Shown piece by piece: positions 52,740 to 63,686 of a DNA stretch of 64,000 nt. The notes under the pieces are model-generated. The model made no database searches and was not told where the DNA came from. It saw only the letters and a program-made list of their open reading frames with translations. This DNA comes from Fragilariopsis cylindrus CCMP1102 (lineage: Eukaryota; Bacillariophyta; Bacillariophyceae; Bacillariales; Bacillariaceae), in assembly GCA_900095095.1 (NCBI GenBank), contig FMBT01000441.1:39631-103630 (forward strand). Reading direction: 5' to 3'. A program made the position numbers and the translations under genes. How positions within the stretch are numbered: position 1 is the first letter of the stretch; each line of letters begins with the position of its first letter.

Positions 52740-53512
52740 ATGGTAAGAATGCTTGAACGTTTCCGAATCAACTGCGGTAGTGGCAATTTGCCTTGCTTTG
52801 CTCAGTTGGATTATAATATCTGTCAACAATTGAATATATTTTTTCACGACGAGGAGCATATACGACGCGAAGAATGAATGTCGAAGAAGGTTATCTTTTT
52901 CCGCGTCGATGACGTCGACGATGTATTCTTATTTGGTGAATGAACCAAAAAGTTCAGCTGAGTGGAATGGAGTTGAAATTATGAAACGAATTATTGATCC
53001 GTCCTGTACTGTACTGTACTGAAGAAGGAATTGAAATTGAAATCCACCCCAATTGAATTTGCGTTTGTGTATGTGTGCATGTGTGCGTGTGTGTGTCATA
53101 CGTTATATACCAAACACCTCACCACTGAGTAGAAATTTATTATCAAAATCTAACCGCTCTCTCTCTCTCTGTCTCTCTATTCCCAACTTTGTGCATTTCA
53201 TCTCTCAATAAAATTTCACAACCCAAAAAAATGCTACTAAATTAAATTAAATTGATTCCAACAAACAAAACAAACCAAAACAAAACAAAAAACATACAGT
53301 CCGAGGAAGATAATGAACCAGTGGATAAGATGGCGGAAATTCGGAGATTATGTATACCGACCTGTCCCAAACCCTTAGCAAATTATGAAGCCTGTAAGGA
53401 TCGTATTAAGGGTAAAACGGATGGTACCTCGTGTGAAATCTGGTATTATGAATTACATCATTGTGTAGATATCTGTGTGGCACCGAAAATATTTGCGGCC
53501 ACACAAGAATAA
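52740..53512 (+). CDS. UQCRH: Cytochrome bc1 complex hinge protein (QCR6/UQCRH)
   Basis: Exon 1 consists of only the start codon ATG (52740-52742), followed at once by the donor GTAAGA. Exon 2 (53300-53512) begins SEEDNEPVDKMAEIRRLC after the acceptor ATACAG. The product is about 71 residues, the usual mature size of this subunit. Cys pattern: LCIPTCPKP, YEACKDRIKG, SCEIWYYELHHCVDIC. This gives the paired Cys of the acidic hinge subunit, which lies on the intermembrane side of mitochondrial complex III and assists cytochrome c1/cytochrome c contact. The acidic N-terminus fits. The ATG-only exon is inferred from perfect splice signals and phase; without it exon 2 has only an internal Met (MAEIRRLC). 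Confidence 0.8.
52743..53299 (+). other. Intron directly after the start codon of UQCRH
   Basis: 557 bp, donor ATG/GTAAGA, acceptor AACATACAG/TCC, phase 0. It contains GT-rich (53070-53097) and CT-rich (53157-53180) simple repeats and a CAAAA-rich 3' end. Confidence 0.7.
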
Positions 53513-54130
53513 AATAAATAAGTAAATAAATCAATAAATATACTTCGTAAATGATAAACAAAATGAAATAATGTGAATACAATTGTGGATTGTTGATTGT
53601 GGATAAAAAGTAAATTGAATTTACGAATAATAATATGTAAAGCAGGTATAATATAATGGTTGATGGTTTTCTTTCCTTTCGATTGCAATTGTGGTCGATG
53701 TCGTTTTTGGTATTTGTATCTATATATGCATTATCTCATTTCATTTATTCTATTTTTAAGTTGTCGTAGACGTAGACACAATCCGAATGTCTTTGAAATG
53801 AATTTTACCATCCAATCCAATCTATATCCCAATGATAATCTATTTGTTTTGCTGTTTGCACATACTGATCATATTCAGAATACATTCTTTATTCATACCA
53901 CCACCCCCAATACCCTACTGCAAATGATTATGATAGAGAATTCGCAATGCAACCAATGCATCGTATATCTGTTATAATTGCTCTTTCGTATCTCTGATAT
54001 GGTACTACCAACAGTACAGTCTAGATATTACTTAGCAAATTATGTGTATATTATCTATAGCTTGCAAATTCATTTGTTGTTGTGAAGAACTAGAGATAAT
54101 GTACTGTAATTCTTTGCATAGGGATGATGG

Positions 54131-54165
<35 letters not shown>

Positions 54166-55522
54166 TGGTAACCTTCCCTTGAGAGATCCCCTCAGGAAAA
54201 AAAGAGTACACTAAAACAAGCAACCCCACTGCTGGATGAAGAGCATGCTTTACATTGCAGGACCCCAACTATACAGGGCTATCAGAACCATGATGTACAG
54301 CTGACAATCAATCATTAATCCTTCCTTGTATTATACAATATTAACCAAACCCATTCATAGGATAAAAATTCCTGGCACTTACAGCCTTTATATATGGGGG
54401 GGGGGGGGGGTCAGTTGAGAGAGATAATAGTGGACACAGACCGGAGTCATGAATAAAATATCTATACTTAATATAGTATAAGAGCTATGCGGTATACAGC
54501 ATCACTGCTTGAATCGTACATAAAAGTGACCCAGTTACAGACGCAAATATAAAATCACTGCATTCACATGGTCTGTCATTGTACAAGATGCCATTATGTG
54601 AAGCACTTTAGCATTAGTATTAAAATATCACTATCAAATCTCTGCCATCGATAACTTCAACAACACAATAACAGCATACCTGACAAAGACATTCGACTGA
54701 TTTGACTGAAAGAGAAATGTACATGGCAGCGCAGTATAATATTCAATGCTATTGTGCTTTTTGCTCCTAGCTCTCCTATGCCACATCAAATTTGAACTGC
54801 AGTTCCATCCACAGGAAATTTCAAATAGTAGAAAAAAATCAAATTTTGGTGAATGGTAAGTATTGTATGTAGAGGGAAGAACTTGTCTATCCCTACTGGA
54901 CTTTTATCATATTATTACAATGCTACTTTTACTATCTTTTGCTGAATTTATCTAAAATTGGTACCTCCATTAGAATTGTTTTCCCCCATTATATATCATG
55001 GTTTATGTAACTCAAAGGATCAGCAATGAATCACATATGACTAAAGCATAAGTAGCAGTAGCAGGAGGTTCCAAAGAGCAAGGAAAGATGTAATGCTAAC
55101 ATTGAATCAACAATAAATGCAAATATTCCACTTTGTTTTCAAATCACAAATGCAGCATGTACTATTATCAACATACAAATAATACCAATAATAGTCTCAC
55201 TTTTTATGTGCTCATGATGTATGTGGATGGACCTCTGAGTTCAGATAAACAATTACAATTTTGTTATTGTATCTTGCAACTGACGTTATTACTAGTACTA
55301 GTACTAGTACTAGTACTACCAGTACACTTGTAGCAGATGCATATTCATTACAGCAATGTATGTAGCAGTAAGGGGAAAAACACCTCTACTAGATGCTGGT
55401 TCAGGGCCAGGCAAAACATTTGAGACGCACGACGACGAACGTAAAAAAAAAAAACAGGCATTCAAACAAAACTTTTCAAAAACATCATACCGTAAAGGTC
55501 ATAAAGGAAGCAAATAGCCAAC
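53513..55522. other. Long gene-poor region
   Basis: Holds a (CA)n microsatellite (54133-54163), a G homopolymer of about 14 (54397-54410), and a CTAGTA hexamer array (55291-55318). No coding feature recognised. The composition resembles 49.7-50.7 kb and may be old mobile-element sequence. Confidence 0.5.
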
Positions 55523-56914
55523 ATGGACGCCAATATTGAAGACGAAGAGGACCAGCAACATTATGCAGAGGCAGAGGTAGAGGCAGATGACACCTCTGAT
55601 GACACCTCTGATGACACCTCTGATGACACCTCTGATGACACCTCTGATGACACCTCTGATGATGATGATGATGATAATGATGATGATGATGACGACGATG
55701 ATGATGATGATGACGACGATGATGACGACGACGATGATGACGACGACGACGACGACGACGACGACACCATTGATGATGATGATGATGATGATGATGTACG
55801 GTTGACGAGACGTATCAAAACAATTTCAGTCATTGAACGACATGGTAAACTTCCTAAGCGAACAAGAAAGAAAGTGGATAGATTGATAAAGAGATTCCTT
55901 GAAGATCTAGAAAATGACATACACAAGCTTTTGTGCAGTAATGAAACCCTTGATTCTTCTGAATATCATAATAATCGTGGCTTAGATAGTGATCGCGAGA
56001 CGGAAGAGGAAGTTGAAACAGCTATACGTTTTTTCCCCGACGTCCTTTCAAGAAAAATAGGAGTGTTCTATCCAATTCAACTACTCGCATTCACACGCTA
56101 CAGTTATCACACGCTACACAGTAATACTAGCAACTGGTGTTGCAACGTGAAGGCTGTTTCTTTTATCCCTATCTTGGCTAGACTAGCAAGAGAACTGGGC
56201 GTGTTTGAGGAAGAAGAAAGAGGAGGATTATTGATTAAAGATGATTTATATAGATATAATGGCGATGAAAATGCTCTGCATTTGCTCATGCTTAATGTTA
56301 TAGAGAATCCCCAGAATCAGGGACATCAGGAACAATGCGAACACAATGATGATGTATATTTACAAGTTTTGATACAATTAAGAAAAATTGGTCTTCTACA
56401 GAAAGAAGACATTCAGAAGTATGACTTACTCATAAGGTTTTGCACCGAATACAATTATTTTCCGGAAAAGCGATTTCGCTTCTTGGTTGAATGGGATCCG
56501 AATGTATTAATAACTCATGGGAATTTGTTTCCAGTCCATGGATCTATTCGAAGTTTTCAAGTCGTATTCGAAAATGGAATACGTTATTTCCCCAAAAAGA
56601 AAGGACTTAGTCTGCTATTCAAGAAATATGTTTCTGATGGCATGGGTTATGGTACACCCTTCCAATGGGCGTGTGCATTACATGGGTACAAGAAAGTCTT
56701 GGAAGTCGTAGAAGATACTCTGAGTCGTTATTCGGACACCCCGATCAATATTGTAGAAGCATTGGTAATGGCAGCTATTGATGAAAATATTCATTTAGAT
56801 TGTGTATATTTTTTGATACGGAGAGAACCAGATGTTTTACGAAATTCACTACCATCAACACCAACGACACCATCAGCAATGGTAATGAAGGATGACGAGA
56901 ATGGGGGACGATAA
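55523..56914 (+). CDS. Ankyrin-like protein of a diatom multigene family
   Basis: 463 residues in one frame. The N-terminus is acidic: seven TSDD units from a 12-bp tandem repeat, then a poly-Asp tract of about 45 residues encoded by GAT/GAC. A basic segment (KLPKRTRKKVDRLIKRFLED) follows. The rest is helical: ETAIRFFPDVLSRKIGVFYP, IPILARLARELGVF, ENALHLLMLNVI, RFRFLVEWDPNVLI, PVHGSIRSFQVVFENGIRYF and GTPFQWACALHGYKKVLEVV. These repeats (a pair of helices, P-H at the turn, LL-WDP) resemble the degenerate ankyrin-like proteins that are highly amplified in some pennate diatoms. Function unknown. It ends DDENGGR. Confidence 0.65.
   Translation: MDANIEDEEDQQHYAEAEVEADDTSDDTSDDTSDDTSDDTSDDTSDDDDDDNDDDDDDDDDDDDDDDDDDDDDDDDDDDDDTIDDDDDDDDVRLTRRIKTISVIERHGKLPKRTRKKVDRLIKRFLEDLENDIHKLLCSNETLDSSEYHNNRGLDSDRETEEEVETAIRFFPDVLSRKIGVFYPIQLLAFTRYSYHTLHSNTSNWCCNVKAVSFIPILARLARELGVFEEEERGGLLIKDDLYRYNGDENALHLLMLNVIENPQNQGHQEQCEHNDDVYLQVLIQLRKIGLLQKEDIQKYDLLIRFCTEYNYFPEKRFRFLVEWDPNVLITHGNLFPVHGSIRSFQVVFENGIRYFPKKKGLSLLFKKYVSDGMGYGTPFQWACALHGYKKVLEVVEDTLSRYSDTPINIVEALVMAAIDENIHLDCVYFLIRREPDVLRNSLPSTPTTPSAMVMKDDENGGR
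55587..55795. repeat. Coding 12-bp repeat and GAT/GAC microsatellite
   Basis: GATGACACCTCT repeated six to seven times (55587-55658), then a GAT/GAC run to 55795. All units are multiples of three, so length changes leave the frame intact. Confidence 0.9.
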
Positions 56915-57398
56915 TGGAGATAGAATCAGAAACGCATCCATTACAAGTGCGATGGATTCGAGTAGCAACAAACGAAAGAGAGAGGATAAGACCTGCAACT
57001 AGAAGTTTCCCTCCGTGCAGTTTTCATTGTTCGTAGTAATAGATACGACTGATCGATGGATCGATGGATCGATCGAAGCAAGTTTTGACTACAGTATAAA
57101 GTAGTACCGCACTAGTGCTATACACTGCACACTGCACACTGTACAGTATTACATTATTTATCGAAGTATAATCACTTGTACATACATACACGTAGAATAC
57201 TCTGCTAATCACATAATAAATACACACCATATCAAATTAATGTAGAATCTCAAATCAACCTACTACCGTACTTCTAGAATATTGTATTATTAGTAATAGT
57301 AGAAGTATTATTCTGTGTGTTTGCTTTTTTAAAAATGTACTATGCTATTATTATATTTCGGATTACTTAATTTTTCATTTTGCGCAAATTCTTTTAAT
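56915..57398. other. Spacer between convergent genes
   Basis: GATGGATCGATGGATCGATCG near 57054-57075 and CACTGCACACTGCACACTG near 57121-57141. No gene recognised. Confidence 0.6.
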
Positions 57399-58873
57399 TT
57401 AATTTGGTTCTAAAATAAAACTTGGTGTGGAACGTGCAATTTTTAATTCAGCATCATTCATATCAGCATCAATCGATGCAAATAATGGTGTTGATAAATA
57501 ACGTTCACCAGTATCTGGTAACATACAAACAATAACATCGCCCTTCTTCGCACTATTCTTGGCCGTTTCAATGGCAGCCCATACAGTGGCACCACCAGAA
57601 ATACCTGTTAATATACCTTGTGTTCGTGCCAACTTCATGGATGTTTCCACAGCTACACCATCAGGAATTGAGACGTATTCATCCATTAATTTATTGTCAC
57701 CATTCATTGCTAAACCTTTTTCTAATACTAATGGAATAAAATCGGGTGTCCATCCTTGAATTGGATGTGCCGCAAATGCTGGATGTGTCTCAGCAGGCGA
57801 TCCATCATCATTACGTTTCGTTTGAATACCAGAATCAATTAATGCTGCTGCACCGGGTTCCGATAATACAATTTTAGTGGTAGGTGAATTTTCTTTGATA
57901 TATTTACCGGCACCATGAAAGGTACCACCGGTACCATATCCTGTGACCCAGTAATCACATTTCGCATTAATTTTCGCTAAATCATTGATAATTTCTGGTC
58001 CAGTGGTTTCTTCATGAATTTTCCAATTTGCATCAGTTTCAAATTGATGACATAAAAACCAACCATGTTTTTCTGCTAATTCAGCAGCCTTATCTACCAT
58101 ACCCTTGCCTTTTGATTAAAGATGTGTGTAAGATTGAATAGATTAAATGTAACGGGTTTGTGTTTGTGTGATGTGTGAGATAGACAAGATACTAGTAATA
58201 CAGTAGTATTGAATAAATGATGAAGAAAAACAACAACAACAGCGTATATCACGAATAGAAAAACGAAACACAAAATTTAAAAAAAAACACTTACCTTTTC
58301 CGGCTTTAGGTGTAACGATGACTTGTGCACCAAGCATTCTCATTAATTTACGTCGTTCGACACTAAATGGTTCTGCCATGGTAATCACACATTTATATCC
58401 ACGTTGAGCACACATCATTGCCACAGCAATACCAGTATTACCCGATGTTGCTTCAATGACCGTATCACCCTTTTTTAATTTACCCTCCTTTTCTGCTGTT
58501 TCAATGATACTTAATGCTAAACGATCTTTGACACTGGATAATGGATTTGCAAATTCCGCTTTGGCATAAATTGTGATACCCGGTGTACCCGTGATTTCAT
58601 CACTTAATTTAATTAATGGTGTATTACCTACCATTTCGGAAACATTCTCTAATGGTGCACCATATCCTTCACCGCGTGCTTTCACACCACGTTGACTATT
58701 ACTAGTACCAAATACACGCTTCGCAATACGACGAAATAAAAATGCTTTTGTGGTGATTGTGATGCAGCATCCGAACTACTACTACGAGCTAAAGTGTGAT
58801 GAGTAGTTAATGGAACAGGCATAAATGCATCCGCGTGAAGCATCGCCATCATAGCGATGACGACGACACTCAT
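57399..58873 (-). CDS. cysK: Cysteine synthase (O-acetylserine (thiol)lyase), plastid type
   Basis: Exon 1 is 58873-58295 with a frame break near 58762, the intron is 58294-58109 (GTAAGT...AAAAG), exon 2 is 58108-57399. About 430 residues. A signal peptide ends in an AF-type motif (MLHADA-FMPVP) with a Ser/Thr-rich transit part, so import into the plastid is likely. The enzyme starts VSEMVGNTPLIKL. The PLP lysine lies in NPLSSVKDRLALS, the substrate loop is EATSGNTGIAVAM, and the cofactor phosphate loop is TGYGTGGTFHGAGKYI. GWTPDFIPLVL and TGISGGATVWAAI also agree. It makes cysteine from O-acetylserine and sulfide with PLP. Splicing joins PKAGKG to KGMVDKAAELAE in frame. The break acts as one missing base near an AAAA run. 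Confidence 0.85.
58109..58294 (-). other. Intron of the cysteine synthase gene
   Basis: 186 bp, donor AAAAG/GTAAGT, acceptor TCAAAAG/GC, joining conserved cysteine synthase sequence in phase. Confidence 0.85.
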
Positions 58874-59300
58874 GTTGTTGTACTGAATTTCATGATGGAT
58901 GGATTGACTGATTGATTGATTGATTGATTATTACTAGTATATCGTTAGAGGAAGATAATAGATTATGACCTTTGCTATGAATGCACAAAATGTATGGTCT
59001 ACAGATACAAGGTAGAAGTAACGTCAGTACACAACAATGAAAAATAAAGAATACTAGCAGCAAAAATATCTAATGATCGCATTTTTTCTGTTGAACCCAA
59101 AAGAAGATCCAAAAATCACGACAGAAGCAACATGGAACGTGCACAAAACTTAGGGGTAATAATTACTACCCCCGCGCCACCATACATTTTATTATATTAC
59201 AGTATTAGGCCATTTGGGTTATAAGAAGAAACATTATGCCACGTACGTACGCACAAGCCATCTGCTGTTTCCATAGTACACAAAGAAAAATAATACTATT
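58874..59300. other. Intergenic
   Basis: A (GATT)n tract lies at about 58908-58928. No gene recognised. Confidence 0.6.
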
Positions 59301-59309
59301 TTCAATTTT

Positions 59310-59342
59310 GACAATGATTTTTAAACGCGCGCGGAGGAAGTA
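59310..59342. mobile_element. Stowaway-like terminal repeat, solitary
   Basis: GCGCGCGGAGGAAG-TA at 59327-59342 matches the right terminus of the MITE family. No left end is seen, so it is a truncated or decayed copy, and chance similarity is possible. Confidence 0.35.
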
Positions 59343-59724
59343 TGGATATCACGCATCACCGAAGAACATTTCTTCCGGTAATTCTCTGCTCGAACAACGA
59401 CGACGGATGTAACGTTACAGAACAGACGTTACAGAACAGTAGTATCTTCATTTTTTTTCGCTTTTTACTGTGTGAAAGGTTGGAAGGTTATGTTCAGTAT
59501 GTGCGTGTATTAACCATTGACACAACCCATCATCATCATCATCATCATCTGATCTATCGGTGCTTTCTATTGTCTTAGTTCTGCCTTCGACGAAATCTAT
59601 CGCCATCTTTGCTTTTCTATCGCGTTTCTTTTCTGCCTCGACGACAACTATCGTATATCGTAGATAACAAGTTGAACAAGCAGTACCTGTAATACCAGCA
59701 TTCAACAACGTCCCCCCTAAAACC

Positions 59725-61435
59725 ATGACGAATGAAACAACTCCACTTCAAGCTGGTGATGGATATAAGATTCCTCCGACTCCTCTAAGTTCAAATTCAA
59801 ATCCAAATTCAACAACAACAATGAAAACAATTTTTATTAATTTTTATGAAACAAATCATTTTTTAATAAAAGCAATTTTAGCAATACTGATCGCAAAATT
59901 ATATCCACCATTAGGTGCTGAACTATTATATCCACAAATTACTGGACAATGGTGTGCTGTTATGTTTATATTTTGTATGGCAGGCATATTAATTAAAACA
60001 TCGGAATTAGGTACAGCTGTTACACGATGGAAATTTAATATATTTGTATTAGGTTTTAATTTTTTGGACTATCATTTATTGTCTATTGGTCGACAAGATT
60101 ATTACTAAAATATAATTTATTAAATGATGGTATGGCGGATGGGATGATTGTTTGTTCGGTACGTTCACGTTTTACGTTCACATATGTTTTGTCTCGTTTT
60201 GTGTTGTTTCGTTTCGCTTCGCTGGCGGGATATTATTCATCTTCGATCGGATTAATTCTTGATCTTCGTTTATCAAATCTCGTAACTGATGCATCATCGT
60301 CATCATCATCATCATCATCGTCATGAATTTCATTTTTTGATCAGACGACGACACACGATGAGACGATGTTACGGGTGGAGATTTGTTGGGAGACCTAGAA
60401 GAGCAGTGTGAAAAAGAACATTTCATTCATGTACTACTTGTATCTTACTTTGTCAAGGTCATACATATTATATATTCCTTTACTTACAATTTTCTCGTCT
60501 TCTTTTCTCAAAAATACAATACAAATACAAATACAAATACAAATACAAAACAGTGTATGCCAATGAGTATTTCTATGGTTATTGTATTTACACGTACAGC
60601 AATGGGTGAAACAGCAAGTGCAACATTAATTGCACCAACCTCAAGTCTAATATCTGTATTTCTATCACCATTTCTAATATTATATTATATTGGTACTAAA
60701 ACAGAAATTGATTTACCATCTGTTATAATTAAATTATTATTAAGAGTTCTATTACCAATGATTACTGGACAATTGTTACAACTCTATGTTAAATCTGTTG
60801 TTGTTTATGTTGATGAACATATTTATACATTCAAGCGTGCACAAGAATATGCATTAATATATATTGTTTATACAGTATTTTGTAAAACATTTCAACAGTC
60901 AATTGAAGGTGCAGGTATAATGGATATTGTTAGTATGGCAATATTCCAATTTACATTACTATGTGTTTGTACTGTTATTGCATGGTTGGCACTAAAATTA
61001 TTATTTCGCGACGAGCCACGATTACGTGTAATGGGTATATTTGGGTGTGTACAAAAAAGTGTAGCAGTTGGTATACCATTAATTGGTGCAATATATGAAA
61101 ATGATCCGAAGTTAGCTGGACTGTACACGTTACCATTACTAATTTGGCACCCATCACAAATGATTTTAGGTTCAGCATTGGTACCACATTTAGCTGCCGG
61201 TGTTGAAAAACTGGAAGGTTGTTTAGAAAATAGAACATCTGTACGTACATCATTCTTTGGTAGTAAAACTCGTGTACGTGCTAGTCGAGAAACAGCCCAT
61301 ATCATAAATGATGCATTAGGCGCAGTCGCGTATGAAGATGAAGATAAGTTACTAAATACATTAGATACAGCAATTGCTGCCGATAATAGAGCATCAGTAA
61401 TTGCAAATAATCACGGTGTAGAAGTTCATGTCTAA
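59725..61435 (+). CDS. SBF-type (SLC10A7-like) membrane transporter
   Basis: Exon 1 is 59725-60158 with a frame break near 60065, the intron is 60159-60553, exon 2 is 60554-61435. About 438 residues. It contains roughly ten hydrophobic segments: FLIKAILAILIAKLYPPLGA, CAVMFIFCMAGILIKTSELG, LGFNFFGLSFIVYW, and NDGMADGMIVC joined by splicing to CMPMSISMVIVFT. Then come IAPTSSLISVFLSPFLILYY, LLLRVLLPMITGQLLQLYV, FQFTLLCVCTVIAWLALKLL, and KSVAVGIPLIGAIYEND with LLIWHPSQMILGSALVPHL. The PMSISM and H-P-Q-M-I-G motifs are those of SBF-like proteins related to SLC10A7 and bacterial bile-acid/Na symporters. Substrate unknown. The cytosolic tail is charged. The break in TTTTT acts as one missing T. Confidence 0.8.
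60159..60553 (+). other. Intron of the SBF-type transporter gene
   Basis: 395 bp, donor TTCG/GTACGT, acceptor AAAACAG/TGT, phase 0. It carries a CAT/ATC microsatellite (60292-60323) and an (AAATAC)n array just upstream of the acceptor (60518-60546). Confidence 0.8.
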
Positions 61436-61729
61436 TGTAAGTTTAATATAAAAAGCATACACGTGTATGTGTATGTGTGTATGGTACCAATGATGTGTAG
61501 CAAAATAGAAAAAGTATCAGCGTAAGTGTAGTCAAGAATCATGCATGTCAGTGCTATACTAGGACTACAGTTATAGTAAATGCATCCCAATAAATAAATA
61601 AGTGAAAGTCCGTCGATTTATTCTTTTACCTCAATAAAAAACTAATACAGTAGCCTCTTTACTACACATTGTAGGGTCGTTGAGTAAAAATACCATTTAA
61701 AAAAACTGAAAACTAGGGGCAACACACAT
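61436..61729. other. 3' spacer
   Basis: AT-rich with GTATGTGTATGTG near 61464; nothing coding. Confidence 0.5.
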
Positions 61730-63655
61730 TAACTTTTCTATTAAAGTGGTTATAATTAATAATCCCCCAAAATTAGCATAGAGGGGGCAAAAAAAAAAAT
61801 TATTCGGGGACACAAAAATGTAGTTGGGGATAAAATAAATTCTAAGTATAAAAACTAAATCATGCCCAAAATTTTACTAGTATTTGTTAGTGTAGTATAT
61901 AATAACAACTTTAGCCTCAAGTATATACACCTAAAAAGTCATTTTTTTGGAAAATTAAACTATGAAGTTTACATTTGACCTATTGGATGGAGATTTGTTG
62001 TATTCCTTAGTCTTCTTAGCCTACTGGTTTCTCACAATGTAGGCTCACACACAGCACACATTTTAGGGATTTAAAATGTATGTGTACACACAACAAAATA
62101 TCTCATTTGAAAGTGTTGCAAAGGACAGCACCAGATGAGTCAGGTGCAAAAACATTCACATAGTGTGCCAGAACATTATGTTTGCCCCCTACAACTTTTT
62201 TCTCATGTGGTTGCGGAATAAAATTTGTTTTGCTAATTTGGTAGGCACACAAATAACAAGATTTTTGATCAAAATGAACAACAAAATATATCACTTGGAA
62301 GGGTTCCATAGGACAACACCAGATGGGTCAGGTGCACAAACACTCACATAGTGTACTAGAACATTGTGTTTTCCTCCTACCTTCCTTGGTGGTTCATCAT
62401 CACCTGACTAAAGTAATTCTGATTGGTATCATTTGTATCTCACAAATTCTCCAGTGAAGTTTGGTTATAAAAAATGAATAACTTCTCCTTAGGTTCTACA
62501 ACCAGCATGGTGCACCAAAATACCACCAAGTCATCCAAATCATATCCATAGGGGATGTCCATAGGGGATGAACCAAGGGTCATTATCCCTCATGCTTACC
62601 CAATTCTTGCCTCCAGAACACAACATTGCACAACATGTCATTTTTCCATGCCCAAAAGTATCATTAAGAAATAGGCTGCCACAACAACAACAAAAGGAGT
62701 TGGACAATGGTTTGAACACTCAGATACCTTCCATGTATGCATAGGGTCAAAATAGACCAAAAATACATGGAGCATCTGCCATATTGGTGGTGGGTGGGGT
62801 GGGAACAATAAAATAGACAAATAGTCTAAATGCACAGGTTGCAAAAACATATGAGATGCTACCATGCCCATACCAAGTGTGTTGAGTCCCAAATAAATTG
62901 CTAGGCATTAACCTATCTCATAAAGTTTTTGATTATATCATTGCTTTAGGTAGCCGGACATACATTTTGGGTGTCACTGGTCAAAACTGACCGCTATTAA
63001 AACACACATTCCTCTAAGTGTCAAGTGCATGTGTAATCAAGGCTGTTTTGTAATCAAGGCCGTGATGCACCATCAATACAGACCCAATAACCTTGAAAGA
63101 TTATATGGAGCTTAGCACTATACCTATGAGTACAAGGTCCAACTATTGCTTGGTAGGGCTGTAGGGAGGTTCAGAAGGTGTAAGGTGTGCTAAGCCCCCA
63201 AAAGGGTCATTTAGGCCCCAAAACAGGTTTTCCCCTTTTAGCACCCACATCAGCATGGTCCTGCCCATAGCTTGCCAAGTTTGTATTGCCTTTGATATAT
63301 CTGGTCGACCCCATGTGCTTACTTTGGGAATGGGCCATTTTCCCAAGTCCTAGGCTGCATCACACCCTTTACCACCTTCCAGTGTGAAGAACACATACCT
63401 AGCGCCCCAAAGTCCGGTCCAGGTATCCACCCTTTGCATATTAAGCTCAGATTATACTATCTGATTGGGACTTTATACATGCTAGGATGGGTTAGAATGC
63501 CAGAAAGTGGAGTGGTACATCTTTCAAGTACCACAGGACATGATTTAGTCCGCGTTATTTAAGATAAAAACTAAATAAGTACAGGTCTGTCCTTTGACTA
63601 GAAGTTAAAGTGTTACTAAATACTTTTTTTTGCAAAAAAGTCTTAATGTTTTTAA
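61730..63655. repeat. 2-kb dispersed repeat, copy 2
   Basis: Same orientation and same order of landmarks as 36003-38160 (AACTTTTCTATT, AATAATCCCCCAAAATTAGC, GGTTCTACAACCAGCATGG, CCTCTAAGTG, GGCCCCAAAACAGGTTTTCC, CATGATTTAGT, AAAAGTCTT). It is about 230 bp shorter, partly because it has fewer internal 198-bp units and lacks a stretch near 37800. One extra local duplication (TCCATAGGGGATG twice, about 62546-62570; TGTAATCAAGGC twice, about 63032-63061). No coding sequence. Confidence 0.85.
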
Positions 63656-63686
63656 TTAACTCAAATTCAATCTCAGAATTCTAACT

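Noticed and set aside
55561-55926. Minus-strand poly-Ser frame opposite the Asp-rich tract
   Set aside because: Shadow of the GAT/GAC repeat; the plus-strand frame continues far beyond it with patterned sequence.
59448-59726. Minus-strand frame whose ATG overlaps the transporter ATG within CATG
   Set aside because: CATG makes overlapping starts trivially likely; the product shows no recognisable feature and lies in the 5' flank of a well-supported gene.
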